32,197 nucleotides of DNA, taken from positions 1-32,197 of the forward strand of contig CAYQCH010000012.1 in assembly GCA_964415935.1 (NCBI GenBank). The letters are read 5' to 3'. Positions 1 through 6,481 of this stretch are shown piece after piece. Made by a program: the position numbers and the translations under genes. The stretch is from CAYQCH01 sp964415935 (GTDB lineage: Bacteria; Patescibacteriota; Patescibacteriia; VMEV01; CAYQCH01). The notes under the pieces were generated by a model. The model searched no databases. It saw nothing but the letters and a program-made list of their open reading frames with translations, and was not told the origin of the DNA. Every line of letters starts with the position of its first letter. The first letter of the stretch is position 1.

Positions 1-77
1 TGGTGGACCGTACTGGATTTGAACCAGCGACCTCTTCCATGCCATGGAAGCGCTCTAGCCAGCTGAGCTAACGGCCC
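1..77 (-). tRNA. tRNA-Ala (anticodon GGC)
   Basis: Read on the minus strand, the segment folds as a complete cloverleaf with acceptor GGGCCGT/ACGGTCC, D-arm, anticodon stem CTTCC/GGAAG with loop ATGGCAT (anticodon GGC), T-arm and an encoded CCA at positions 1-3. The acceptor contains the G3:U70 pair that marks alanine tRNAs, which confirms the assignment. The gene touches the left edge, so nothing can be said of what follows it. It lies downstream of the flavin oxidoreductase on the same strand. Confidence 0.95.
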
Positions 78-94
78 GAACAGGTTGGAACAAC

Positions 95-118
95 AAACCC
101 TCCGCAAACAGAGGGTTT
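95..118. terminator. Weak hairpin between oxidoreductase and tRNA-Ala
   Basis: An 8-bp inverted repeat (AAACCCTC at 95-102 and GAGGGTTT at 111-118) sits between the 3' end of the oxidoreductase gene and tRNA-Ala. The T tail is poor on the minus strand, the direction of both genes, so it may be a weak terminator or a processing hairpin. Confidence 0.4.
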
Positions 119-163
119 TGTCGTAAAAAACTATAAAGGATTCCGGGCCTGCCGTCAACCTGG

Positions 164-2089
164 TTACACCTTCAACGCCGCCAGCGCGCCTTCCAGCACG
201 GCATCGGTAACGCGGCGCGGGGAGACTGCATCCCCCACCACCTGCACGTTCTTGACGTACCGCCTCACCTCCTCGGCCAGGCTGTCATTGGACACCGATC
301 CCAGACAGAGCACCACGGTGTCGGCGCGCAAGGTTTCGGGACCCGTCGGCCGTTCAATGGTCGCGCTTTTGGGACCAATACTCATCAGCTTTGTCTCCAT
401 GAGGATTTTCACGCCCATTTTTTCCAAACGACCCAGCAGCAGTGCGCGGTCGTCAACCGGCGCATCCAATGCAATGGCCCCGGTCGATTCAACAATGGTT
501 ACCTTATGCCCTTTGGACGCCAGGTATTCAGCGGTTTGCGCGCCCATGCATCCGCCGCCGGCAATGACCACGTCACCCGTGGCTTTCATGCGCCGCTCCA
601 GCAGGTCGCGGGCGATGACCACGTTGGTGCGGCCAATGCCCGGAATGCTGGGAACCTTGGCGGAAGAACCAATGGCCACGATCACGGCATCGGGCTTGAG
701 CTTTTTAGCATGCTCGGCCATGAACACGGTTTTGGTATGCACGTGCACATCCAGACGCTTGAGGTCGGCCACCATGTCCTGGCGCAATTCTTCCCAGCCC
801 TCGCGATGCGGCGCTTCGGCGGCGGCCATAAGCTGCCCGCCCAGCTTGCCGCGCTCTTCATACAACGTTACTTTATGCCCTTTCCCGGCTGCGACGCGCG
901 CGGCTTCCATGCCGGCCGGACCGCCGCCGACAACCACCACATGCTTGCGTCGCTTGATGCCGCCGGCAAACAAACGTTCGCGCCCAGTCTCTGGCCGCAC
1001 GGTGCACCAGACGTCTTTTTGTTCAAACAAGCGGCTGATGCAGCCCTGGTTGCAGGCAATACAGCGGCTGATTTCTTTTGTGCGGCCTTCCAGCACCTTG
1101 TTGGGCCAGTCCGGATCAGCCAGCAGGGTGCGGCCAATGGCAATGAAGTCCGCCTCGCCGGATTTGAGGGCGCGTTCGGCCATGTCCGGCTGGCGGATTT
1201 TCCCCACGGCAATGACGGGAATGGATACGGCTTTTTTAACGGCTTTGGCCAGGTCCAGCAACACGCCGTCGGGCATGGCCATGGGGGCAATCATCTTGCC
1301 GCGCGCATAGGAAGCGTAATTGCCGGCGGAAATATGCAATGCGTCGGCGCCAACGCCTTCCAACGCTTTGGCAATGGCCACGCTGTCTTTGATGGTCAGC
1401 CCGCCTTCCACCATTTCATCGCCGGACAGTCGCACGATAATCGGAAAATCGGGTCCCACGGCTTCGCGCACGGCGCCGTACACTTCTGTCATAAAGCGCA
1501 AGCGCTTTAAGGCCGAGCCGCCATAGCCGTCATGTCGGGCATTGCTGAAGGGAGAAAGAAATTGCGTGATGAGGTAGCCGTGCGCGCCGTGAATTTCCAC
1601 GAAGTCGCACCCCGCTTGCCTGGCGCGACGCGCGGCGTCGGCAAAGGCGCGGATCACCGTATCGATTTCGCTGCGAGTGAGCGGCCGCGGGATTTCATTG
1701 ACGGTTGGGTCTGGCAAGGCAGACGGTGCCACGGGCTGCATGCCCGTTGTTTTTGAAGAAGTCTGGCGGCCGGCATGGTATAACTGCGGACCGATGGCCG
1801 CGCCATGCTTATGCGCCGCCGCCACAAGCTTGCGCAACCCTGGTATCACCGCATCATTGTGAATGCCCAGCTGGTTGGCAAAGCCTTTTCCATCCAAAGA
1901 GACGTAGCTGGCTTCCAAAATCATGGCCCCTACCCCGCCTCTGGCGATGCGCTCGATGTGGTCGATGTATCGCGGCGTGGCTTTGCCCTGCTCGTCGGCA
2001 TAGTTGCGGACCATGGGCGGCATGACCAGCCTATTTTTTAATTCGAGCTGGCCAATGTCGCCTTTGGAAAAAAGAAGCGGGAACTTCAT
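164..2089 (-). CDS. NADH:flavin oxidoreductase, 2,4-dienoyl-CoA reductase (FadH)-like
   Basis: A 641-residue two-part flavoenzyme. Residues 1-340 are an Old Yellow Enzyme-type FMN TIM barrel with HGAHGY (167-172) and the QFLSP/YGG motifs; Y172 and H252 match the proton-relay Tyr and His of FadH. Four cysteines at 343, 346, 350 and 362 have the C-x2-C-x3-C-x11-C spacing of the family's [4Fe-4S] site. Residues 383-641 are an FAD/NAD(P)H module with glycine-rich nucleotide-binding loops GGGPAG (388-393) and GGGCMG (511-516). The family moves electrons from NAD(P)H through FAD and the cluster to FMN, reducing activated C=C bonds. Length matches the family. No fatty-acid genes are nearby, so the physiological substrate is unknown. 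The ATG at 2089 lacks an SD; a TATAAT box ends 22 nt upstream. Confidence 0.92.
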   Translation of the reverse strand: MKFPLLFSKGDIGQLELKNRLVMPPMVRNYADEQGKATPRYIDHIERIARGGVGAMILEASYVSLDGKGFANQLGIHNDAVIPGLRKLVAAAHKHGAAIGPQLYHAGRQTSSKTTGMQPVAPSALPDPTVNEIPRPLTRSEIDTVIRAFADAARRARQAGCDFVEIHGAHGYLITQFLSPFSNARHDGYGGSALKRLRFMTEVYGAVREAVGPDFPIIVRLSGDEMVEGGLTIKDSVAIAKALEGVGADALHISAGNYASYARGKMIAPMAMPDGVLLDLAKAVKKAVSIPVIAVGKIRQPDMAERALKSGEADFIAIGRTLLADPDWPNKVLEGRTKEISRCIACNQGCISRLFEQKDVWCTVRPETGRERLFAGGIKRRKHVVVVGGGPAGMEAARVAAGKGHKVTLYEERGKLGGQLMAAAEAPHREGWEELRQDMVADLKRLDVHVHTKTVFMAEHAKKLKPDAVIVAIGSSAKVPSIPGIGRTNVVIARDLLERRMKATGDVVIAGGGCMGAQTAEYLASKGHKVTIVESTGAIALDAPVDDRALLLGRLEKMGVKILMETKLMSIGPKSATIERPTGPETLRADTVVLCLGSVSNDSLAEEVRRYVKNVQVVGDAVSPRRVTDAVLEGALAALKV

Positions 2090-2111
2090 AAGAAAAAATT
2101 ATTCTGCCTCC

Positions 2112-2117
2112 ATTATA
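2112..2117 (-). promoter_or_regulatory. -10 box of the flavin oxidoreductase
   Basis: TATAAT on the minus strand ends 22 nt before the ATG at 2089. A GGAGG just after the box lies too far from the ATG, and too near the expected transcription start, to act as its SD. No convincing -35 is seen. It lies between the oxidoreductase and tRNA-Ile. Confidence 0.5.
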
Positions 2118-2177
2118 CGATGTCCTGCCGCAGCCATACAAAAAACAGGGCCGCTGCCCTGTTATTACTCACGCAAA

Positions 2178-2252
2178 TGGTGGGACCGGATGGATTCGAA
2201 CCATCGACTCCGATGTTATAAGCATCGTGCTTTACCACTAAGCTACGGTCCC
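2178..2252 (-). tRNA. tRNA-Ile (anticodon UAU)
   Basis: Complete minus-strand cloverleaf: acceptor GGGACCG/CGGTCCC, D-stem GCTT/AAGC, anticodon stem CGATG/CATCG with loop CTTATAA, T-arm, discriminator A73 and encoded CCA. With T33 fixed, the anticodon is TAT. The loop differs from that of tRNA-Ile(GAU) at 29847-29923 (CTGATAA) only at position 34, which supports isoleucine identity. Most bacteria read AUA with a lysidine-modified CAU tRNA instead, so this gene is unusual. Confidence 0.88.
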
Positions 2253-2291
2253 ATACGACGTAGATATCATTCTTCAGCCTGAAAGCCGAAA

Positions 2292-2321
2292 TGTCAATCA
2301 AAGGCCTGATTTTGCTATACT
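2292..2321 (+). promoter_or_regulatory. Extended -10 promoter of the DUF1294 gene
   Basis: TGCTATACT (box TATACT 2316-2321) has the extended -10 TG motif. A weak -35 candidate, TGTCAA, is at 2292-2297 with an 18-nt spacer. Only 8 nt separate the box from the ATG at 2330, so transcription should start at or next to the start codon. Confidence 0.6.
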
Positions 2322-2329
2322 TCAGGCCT

Positions 2330-2695
2330 ATGCGACGACGCATGATCGCCCATGTATACGGCCTGCTGCTCTGGATGGGATTTCTCATCCTGTTGCATTG
2401 GCTTATTCCCCTCGCGCCAGTCCGCTTCTGGGGACGAGTACCCTTTTCCTGGCGCGTCTTCATTGAGCTGAACCTGGCGACATTTTTGCTGTTTGGTTTT
2501 GATAAACTTTCCGCGCAATTGCGGCGGCAGCGTATTTCAGAATATGTGCTCTACCTTGCCACCCTCCTGGGCGGGTCCATTGGCACGCTGCTGGCCATGA
2601 ACCTGCTGCGGCATAAGACAAGAAAAACGTCGTTTCAAATAGTCGTCGCCCTGCTCATTCTCCTGCAAATAGCCATTGTCATCTCCACCAGGTAA
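2330..2695 (+). CDS. DUF1294 family small membrane protein
   Basis: A 121-residue protein with three or four hydrophobic segments and the DUF1294 signature: N-L-A-T-F-L-L-F-G-F-D-K, then R-I-S-E, then L-L-G-G-S-I-G and R-H-K-T-R-K. The family occurs widely as a small inner-membrane protein of unknown function. I chose the ATG at 2330 because the promoter box TATACT ends 8 nt before it; an upstream in-frame ATG at 2291 would lie before the predicted transcription start. There is no SD. A bidirectional hairpin terminator follows directly. Confidence 0.85.
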   Translation: MRRRMIAHVYGLLLWMGFLILLHWLIPLAPVRFWGRVPFSWRVFIELNLATFLLFGFDKLSAQLRRQRISEYVLYLATLLGGSIGTLLAMNLLRHKTRKTSFQIVVALLILLQIAIVISTR

Positions 2696-2701
2696 AAGAG
2701 C

Positions 2702-2734
2702 AGCCCGGCCTGACAAACGTCAGACCGGGCTTTA
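2702..2734. terminator. Bidirectional intrinsic terminator
   Basis: A long GC-rich hairpin (AGCCCGG...CTGAC, loop AAAC, GTCAG...CCGGGCT) lies between the convergent ends of the DUF1294 gene and the lipoprotein gene. The plus strand tail is TTTA and the minus strand tail is CTCTTTT-like, so it can serve both. Confidence 0.8.
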
Positions 2735-2736
2735 GG

Positions 2737-3561
2737 TTATGGCAGCCATTCTATGTCTGGCGTCACCATGACCACGTCCACGGCGCCGTGTTCGGCGCTG
2801 TAGGTTTCCGAGACCAGGCATTCCTGCTCGGGCTCGGGGTCGGCGTCGGGAAGACGGTAGCGGTCCATGCCCACGTTGATGAGGCAGTCTCCGCGGGCCA
2901 CGAAACGCGCCGACACGCGCAGGGCCACGGTGCCGGGCGGCGGCACGTCGCGAGGCCACCGCTTCATCCAGATGTGGCCGGCGGCCGCATCCTCGCCGGT
3001 ATGGCTGGCCGTGTTGATGAAGGCACCGGTCATGCGGCCGCCTTCAGGGATGGTCACGCAGCGGACGTCGAAGTCATTCTCGTCGACCATGCCCAGCTTG
3101 TACCAGACTTCCCCCGTGTAGGGGAACCAGCCGCCCCAGACGCTGTCGCCGGTGTTGTACCGCTGCGAGGCTATGGGAACGATGCGGCCGTCCGCCATGA
3201 CCGCTTCCAGCGTCAGATGCTCCACCACCGCAAAGCCTTCGCGGCCGCCGTCCCCGGTCCAGGCCGAAGCCCAGACAATGAAGCTGTTCTCGCGCCGGGC
3301 GTTGATGAACGGCGCACGGTACGCCCGGCGCACTTTGGGCGGGATGCTGGCCGGCGTAACGGCGGTGGCGGCCAACCCGCGCCGATTGGCCGTGTACCAG
3401 CCGGCCAGCGCCGCTTCCGCCTCGTCCTCATCGCTCGACGGCGGTTCGTACGCGGGTTCGGGCGGCAACACCTCGCATTGCTGGGCATCGCCGCTGGATG
3501 CGCACCCGGCAAGCCAACCGCAGCACAACAGAGCCAGAAACTTCGTTGCATTCGTGCGCAT
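2737..3561 (-). CDS. Predicted lipoprotein, function unknown
   Basis: A 274-residue protein with a lipoprotein signal: basic MRTNATK, hydrophobic LALLCCGW, then the lipobox L-A-G-C, so it should be lipid-anchored outside the membrane. After an acidic Pro/Glu linker comes a beta-rich domain with many Trp and Gly (WASAWTGDGGREG; GDSVWGGWFPYTGEVWYKLG), which suggests a binding or coat-like fold. I recognise no family. The ATG at 3561 has a strong SD, GGAGGTG at 3568-3574, with 6-nt spacing; an in-frame start further upstream has none. It is preceded by the terminator of the interrupted secreted gene, so it is probably monocistronic. It belongs to the SD-bearing gene class of this window. Confidence 0.75.
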   Translation of the reverse strand: MRTNATKFLALLCCGWLAGCASSGDAQQCEVLPPEPAYEPPSSDEDEAEAALAGWYTANRRGLAATAVTPASIPPKVRRAYRAPFINARRENSFIVWASAWTGDGGREGFAVVEHLTLEAVMADGRIVPIASQRYNTGDSVWGGWFPYTGEVWYKLGMVDENDFDVRCVTIPEGGRMTGAFINTASHTGEDAAAGHIWMKRWPRDVPPPGTVALRVSARFVARGDCLINVGMDRYRLPDADPEPEQECLVSETYSAEHGAVDVVMVTPDIEWLP

Positions 3562-3597
3562 GGCGCACACCTCCGTGATATGCGTTTGAAATGGAAA

Positions 3598-3625
3598 GAA
3601 GGGGCGATGCAAAGATCACCCCTTC
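3598..3625 (-). terminator. Intrinsic terminator after the interrupted secreted gene
   Basis: An 11-bp hairpin (GAAGGGGTGAT and ATCGCCCCTTC on the minus strand, one U-G pair) is followed by TTTCC. It sits 7 nt beyond the TAG at 3632-3634 and over 220 nt beyond the in-frame TGA at 3851-3853, which suggests that the transcription unit, and originally the coding region, runs to the TAG. Confidence 0.7.
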
Positions 3626-3631
3626 CAGGCG

Positions 3632-4309
3632 CTACCGTTCCCGCGTCAGGATCGGCTCTCGCTCTGCCTGCTCGAGGTTGACCCGGAAGGCCTCCTCGCC
3701 AGGATGGTTGCTTACGTAGACGCCGCCCACCAGAACCCCCGCGTCGCGGAGGGCGCCGGTATCGGCCCGATGCTCCCATGGACTGTAGACGGAAGCAGCA
3801 GTGTCATCCCAACCCAGGTTGCCGGACCGGCAACCAAGCGTGCTGGTGATTCAGCCCCAGCGCAGCGGACCTTGCTCCAGATCCAGGCTGAACTGGAACT
3901 GGTCGCTGGGCGCGTTGCCGCACCACATCCAGAAGACCACGTCGTCTCGCGGAAAGTCCTCGACGACGACGCGGCGCATCTCGCGGCCGCCCGGCTCCAG
4001 AAAGACGCTGCGCACCGCGGGCTGGCCGTCGACGGTCAGGGCTTGACGCGGCATGGCCACGACAATGGCTTCCGGCGTCCAGCAGACGCCATGGATGCGC
4101 ACGCGGTTGTGGTTGGCCTTGCGTGCTTCCGGTACCCGCCACCCCTGATGGGAGGAGATGGCGGCAACCCAGGCGCGAAATGGCTGCGACGCGCCGAGCC
4201 GGTCCGCCATCACTTCATACGGATCTTCCCCGTTCCCGCCTGCAGGCGAGGCCATGGCGGCATACACCGCCATGACGCAACAGGTCAGCCAAAGGCATGC
4301 GCGATTCAT
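3632..4309 (-). pseudogene. Secreted protein gene interrupted by an in-frame TGA
   Basis: Starting at the ATG at 4309 (SD AGGAG at 4315-4319, spacing 5), the frame gives a Sec-type signal peptide (MNRACLWLTCCVMAVYAAMASPA) and 152 residues up to a TGA at 3851-3853. The same frame then stays open for 72 more codons to a TAG at 3632-3634. The extension looks protein-like (GWDDTAASVYSPWEHRAD, GGVYVSNHPGEEAFRVN) and ends just before an intrinsic terminator. TGA is a genuine stop elsewhere in the window. Possible readings are a recent nonsense mutation, a base-call error, readthrough, or a real 152-residue protein with a coincidental open tail. No family is recognised. The mature product would be extracytoplasmic. 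Confidence 0.65.
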
Positions 4310-4400
4310 GTACACTCCTGTGGCTCTGCGCCACGGCTGTTCAGATATAGTACAGTACGCGCAAGCCAAGATTTCGATTTTTGTCAAGAGTTGGCAAAGA

Positions 4401-4438
4401 AAAGCCGCAGCAACGCTTGTGAGCATTGCTGCGGCTTT
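4401..4438 (-). terminator. Intrinsic terminator of the Ku-like gene
   Basis: A 13-bp perfect stem (AAAGCCGCAGCAA at 4401-4413 and TTGCTGCGGCTTT at 4426-4438) is followed on the minus strand by TTTTCTTT. It lies just after the Ku-like stop and before the 5' region of the next gene. The plus strand side also has a T run. Confidence 0.85.
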
Positions 4439-4457
4439 TTTGACGCCGGCCAGGAAG

Positions 4458-5591
4458 TTACTCCGCGGCCGCGTCAGTCTGGACCGCGGCGGGCTCGTCG
4501 CTCGCCTGCTCGTCCTGGGAAGCGTCCTCATCCTCGGAAGCCGGCTCGTCGCCCGCCTCCTCGGACGCTTCCGTCGCGCCATCTTCGGCCTGACCCTCGC
4601 CCTCCTCCGCGGGCGCGTCCTTCTTGCGGGACTGCCGCGGCAGGCTCTTGATGTAGGCCTTCAGGGCCTCGTCGAGACCGCGCGCCTGCTCGTCGACCAC
4701 GGGGTTTTCCTGCGACGGCGCCGGGACCTGGAACTCGTTGCGGCCGGCCTGCTGGTCGAGCAGCAGTCCGTGCAGCCCGCGCACGGCCGGCGTGCTGAGC
4801 GCATCCGTCCAGTCCACCGCGTTGACCGGGTCGACCAGGGCCTGATGCAGGCGCACCGCCATCAGCTTCAGCTCAGCGGGCAGGTCAGCCTCCGGCGCCG
4901 GATCGGTCTGCACCTCATGCTGGGCGTACATCAGCACGAGCAGCACCGTGCCGTCCTTCTCGAACTCCAGGCAGGCGCCGTGCTCGAAGGCCAGCGACTC
5001 CTTGCTGCTCTTCACGCCCGTATGGCAGATGAAGGACAGTCCCTGCTGGCGCGCGGAATAGCGCATGAGCTGAAACGCGGCCTTGTCGTAGCGCGTGTTC
5101 CCCGGCCTCAGCTCATGCGAACTGCGGATGTAGCGCCGCGAAGGCGCTTCCGCGGCCGGCACGCCGCGCTTCACATGGATGCCGCGGCCCGGCAAACGCA
5201 GGGCCTGCAGCGCGGCGCGCTGCTCGGCCGTGAACCGGTACAGCTCGTGCTGGAAAAGCGTGGCCTTCTCGAACTGGCCGTCCTTGAGAACCTGGCAGCA
5301 GGCGCCGCAGAACACCAGCGACTTCACATTGTCGCCCGTCTTCGCCCCGCACTTCCTGTTCGAGCAGAAACGGCGCTTGATCGGGCCGGGACCGGGCGTC
5401 CCCTGCGTGGACTCGGCGATGGGGTGGTTGCACGCCTGGCAGACGTTTACATGCGTCACCTCCTCGCCATGCGTGGAGCACACCACCCGCGCGGACAGCT
5501 TGATCTCGCGCTGGATGGTGCAAAGACGCACCCTGAACGAAAAAGACCCATAGTGCACAGGCACTATGGAGAACGAATCGGCAGCGGCCAT
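4458..5591 (-). CDS. Divergent Ku-like DNA end-binding protein with acidic tail
   Basis: A 377-residue protein whose middle resembles bacterial Ku, the homodimeric ring that binds double-strand ends in non-homologous end joining. The N-terminus (YGSFSFRVRL, then a cysteine-containing segment) parallels the Ku start (ISFGLV..PV.L). Residues 102-165 parallel the segment in which Ku has a glycine turn, an EL-containing stretch and Y...LxP. Residues 168-228 (YDKAAFQLMR; GLSFI; SSKESLAF; LLVLMYAQHEV) parallel Ku's Y..L..AL..., KE.LA and L..L.YADEV. Residues 236-284 parallel the C-terminal arm. Added features are an expanded cysteine region (C38, C51, C54, C76, C81, C95, C98, C99) that could bind zinc, and a strongly acidic tail (326-377) where many Ku proteins have basic tails. 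The start at 5591 has SD AAAGGAGG with 4-nt spacing. No LigD or ligase is in the window. The Ku assignment comes from motif memory and needs a profile search. Confidence 0.55.
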   Translation of the reverse strand: MAAADSFSIVPVHYGSFSFRVRLCTIQREIKLSARVVCSTHGEEVTHVNVCQACNHPIAESTQGTPGPGPIKRRFCSNRKCGAKTGDNVKSLVFCGACCQVLKDGQFEKATLFQHELYRFTAEQRAALQALRLPGRGIHVKRGVPAAEAPSRRYIRSSHELRPGNTRYDKAAFQLMRYSARQQGLSFICHTGVKSSKESLAFEHGACLEFEKDGTVLLVLMYAQHEVQTDPAPEADLPAELKLMAVRLHQALVDPVNAVDWTDALSTPAVRGLHGLLLDQQAGRNEFQVPAPSQENPVVDEQARGLDEALKAYIKSLPRQSRKKDAPAEEGEGQAEDGATEASEEAGDEPASEDEDASQDEQASDEPAAVQTDAAAE

Positions 5592-5651
5592 ATGGCCTCC
5601 TTTCACTCGTGTTTTTCCTGCCAGCGCATAAATTAGCGTATATCGTCAATT

Positions 5652-5679
5652 TTGACAACGGTGTTCGGTCTGGTACAAA
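5652..5679 (+). promoter_or_regulatory. Promoter of the HAD gene, overlapping the Ku-like promoter
   Basis: Consensus -35 TTGACA (5652-5657), 16-nt spacer and TACAAA (5674-5679) precede the HAD gene. On the other strand TTGTCA, overlapping the same bases, is followed after 17 nt by TAATTT and would drive the Ku-like gene. The two -35 elements share the near-palindrome TTGACAA, so the promoters should interfere or be co-controlled. Confidence 0.6.
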
Positions 5680-5701
5680 GCAAGGTACGGAGGGATATCC
5701 T

Positions 5702-6418
5702 TTGAACACACCGACACACGTTCTTTGTTTGGACTGGTGCGACACGTGCACCACGTACAGTTCCTGGAAACTGGGCGATGCCAACCTGCTGTCGCCAGCC
5801 GGTCGACACAGGCTGGAAAGCCTGCGTGGGGTGTACCTGCCCCTGCTCGAACAGGGGACGCTCACGCCGGAGCAGTACCGCCACTGGATGCGCGAAACCT
5901 ACGCGGTCTACACCGGCGAAGGCATCAGCCGCAGCCGGCTGGCCGAGGTCTTCGCGGGCATGCGCATTCGCGAGGGCCTGCGCGACCTGCTGGAATTCGC
6001 GCGCGAGAACCGCATCGCCGTCGCCGTCATCTCCGCCGGCACGGCTGACTTCGTGGAAGTCGTGGCGCAGCGCTTCGACATCCTCGGGCTTATCAATGAA
6101 GTCCGATCTGCGCGGTTCACGTACAACGGCGATGTCATCAGCGGCGTGATGGAAGACACCATCGTCTACGCCGACACCAAGGGCGACCACGCGCTGTCCT
6201 TCGCGGAGGCGCATGGCGTCCCTCGCCGTAACATCATCGCCGTCGGCGACTCGATGAACGACGTGACGCTCAGCGGACCCGAGGGGCGTCTCATCGGCAT
6301 CGCTGAATCCGAGGAAAAGGCATCCAAGATGCGCGGACACTTCCATGAAGTGCATGTGGGCAACTGCCTCCACCCCGTCATCGCCTCCCTCGAGCGCCAT
6401 CTTCGCAAGGCAAGCTGA
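5702..6418 (+). CDS. HAD-superfamily phosphatase, PSP-like, with altered motif I
   Basis: A 238-residue cytoplasmic HAD hydrolase. Motif I is L10-D11-W-C13-D14-T15, motif II is VISAG (S111), motif III is K160 and motif IV is GDSMND (182-187), with a helical cap at about 30-95 as in phosphoserine-phosphatase relatives. The family uses the first Asp as nucleophile and the Asp two residues on as general acid/base; here that second position is Cys13, with an Asp shifted to 14. I chose the TTG at 5702 because GGAGG lies 8 nt upstream and the nucleophile falls at the usual position near the N-terminus; no in-frame ATG has an SD. It is divergent from the Ku-like gene and ends before a strong terminator. 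The substrate is unknown. Confidence 0.8.
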   Translation: MNTPTHVLCLDWCDTCTTYSSWKLGDANLLSPAGRHRLESLRGVYLPLLEQGTLTPEQYRHWMRETYAVYTGEGISRSRLAEVFAGMRIREGLRDLLEFARENRIAVAVISAGTADFVEVVAQRFDILGLINEVRSARFTYNGDVISGVMEDTIVYADTKGDHALSFAEAHGVPRRNIIAVGDSMNDVTLSGPEGRLIGIAESEEKASKMRGHFHEVHVGNCLHPVIASLERHLRKAS

Positions 6419-6431
6419 TGCTGCCAACCAA

Positions 6432-6465
6432 AAACCCCGCGATCGCCCAAGGCATCGCGGGGTTT
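6432..6465. terminator. Bidirectional intrinsic terminator
   Basis: A 12-bp stem (AAACCCCGCGAT at 6432-6443 and ATCGCGGGGTTT at 6454-6465) flanked by A- and T-rich runs separates the convergent HAD and BadF-like genes. Its position right after the TGA of the HAD gene confirms TGA as a stop codon here. Confidence 0.9.
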
Positions 6466-6481
6466 CCTCTTTTTCACGCGT

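Noticed and set aside
2113..2463. 116-codon minus-strand frame across tRNA-Ile
   Set aside because: It translates the tRNA and the antisense of the DUF1294 gene; no start signal is present.
3632..4309. TGA recoded as Gly or Trp genome-wide
   Set aside because: TGA closes the HAD, VKOR, CDP-alcohol transferase and hydrolase genes at sensible places, so a general code change is not supported.
4158..5636. 492-codon plus-strand frame opposite the Ku-like gene
   Set aside because: It crosses the terminator at 4401-4438 and has low-complexity Arg/Leu/His-rich sequence typical of an antisense shadow.
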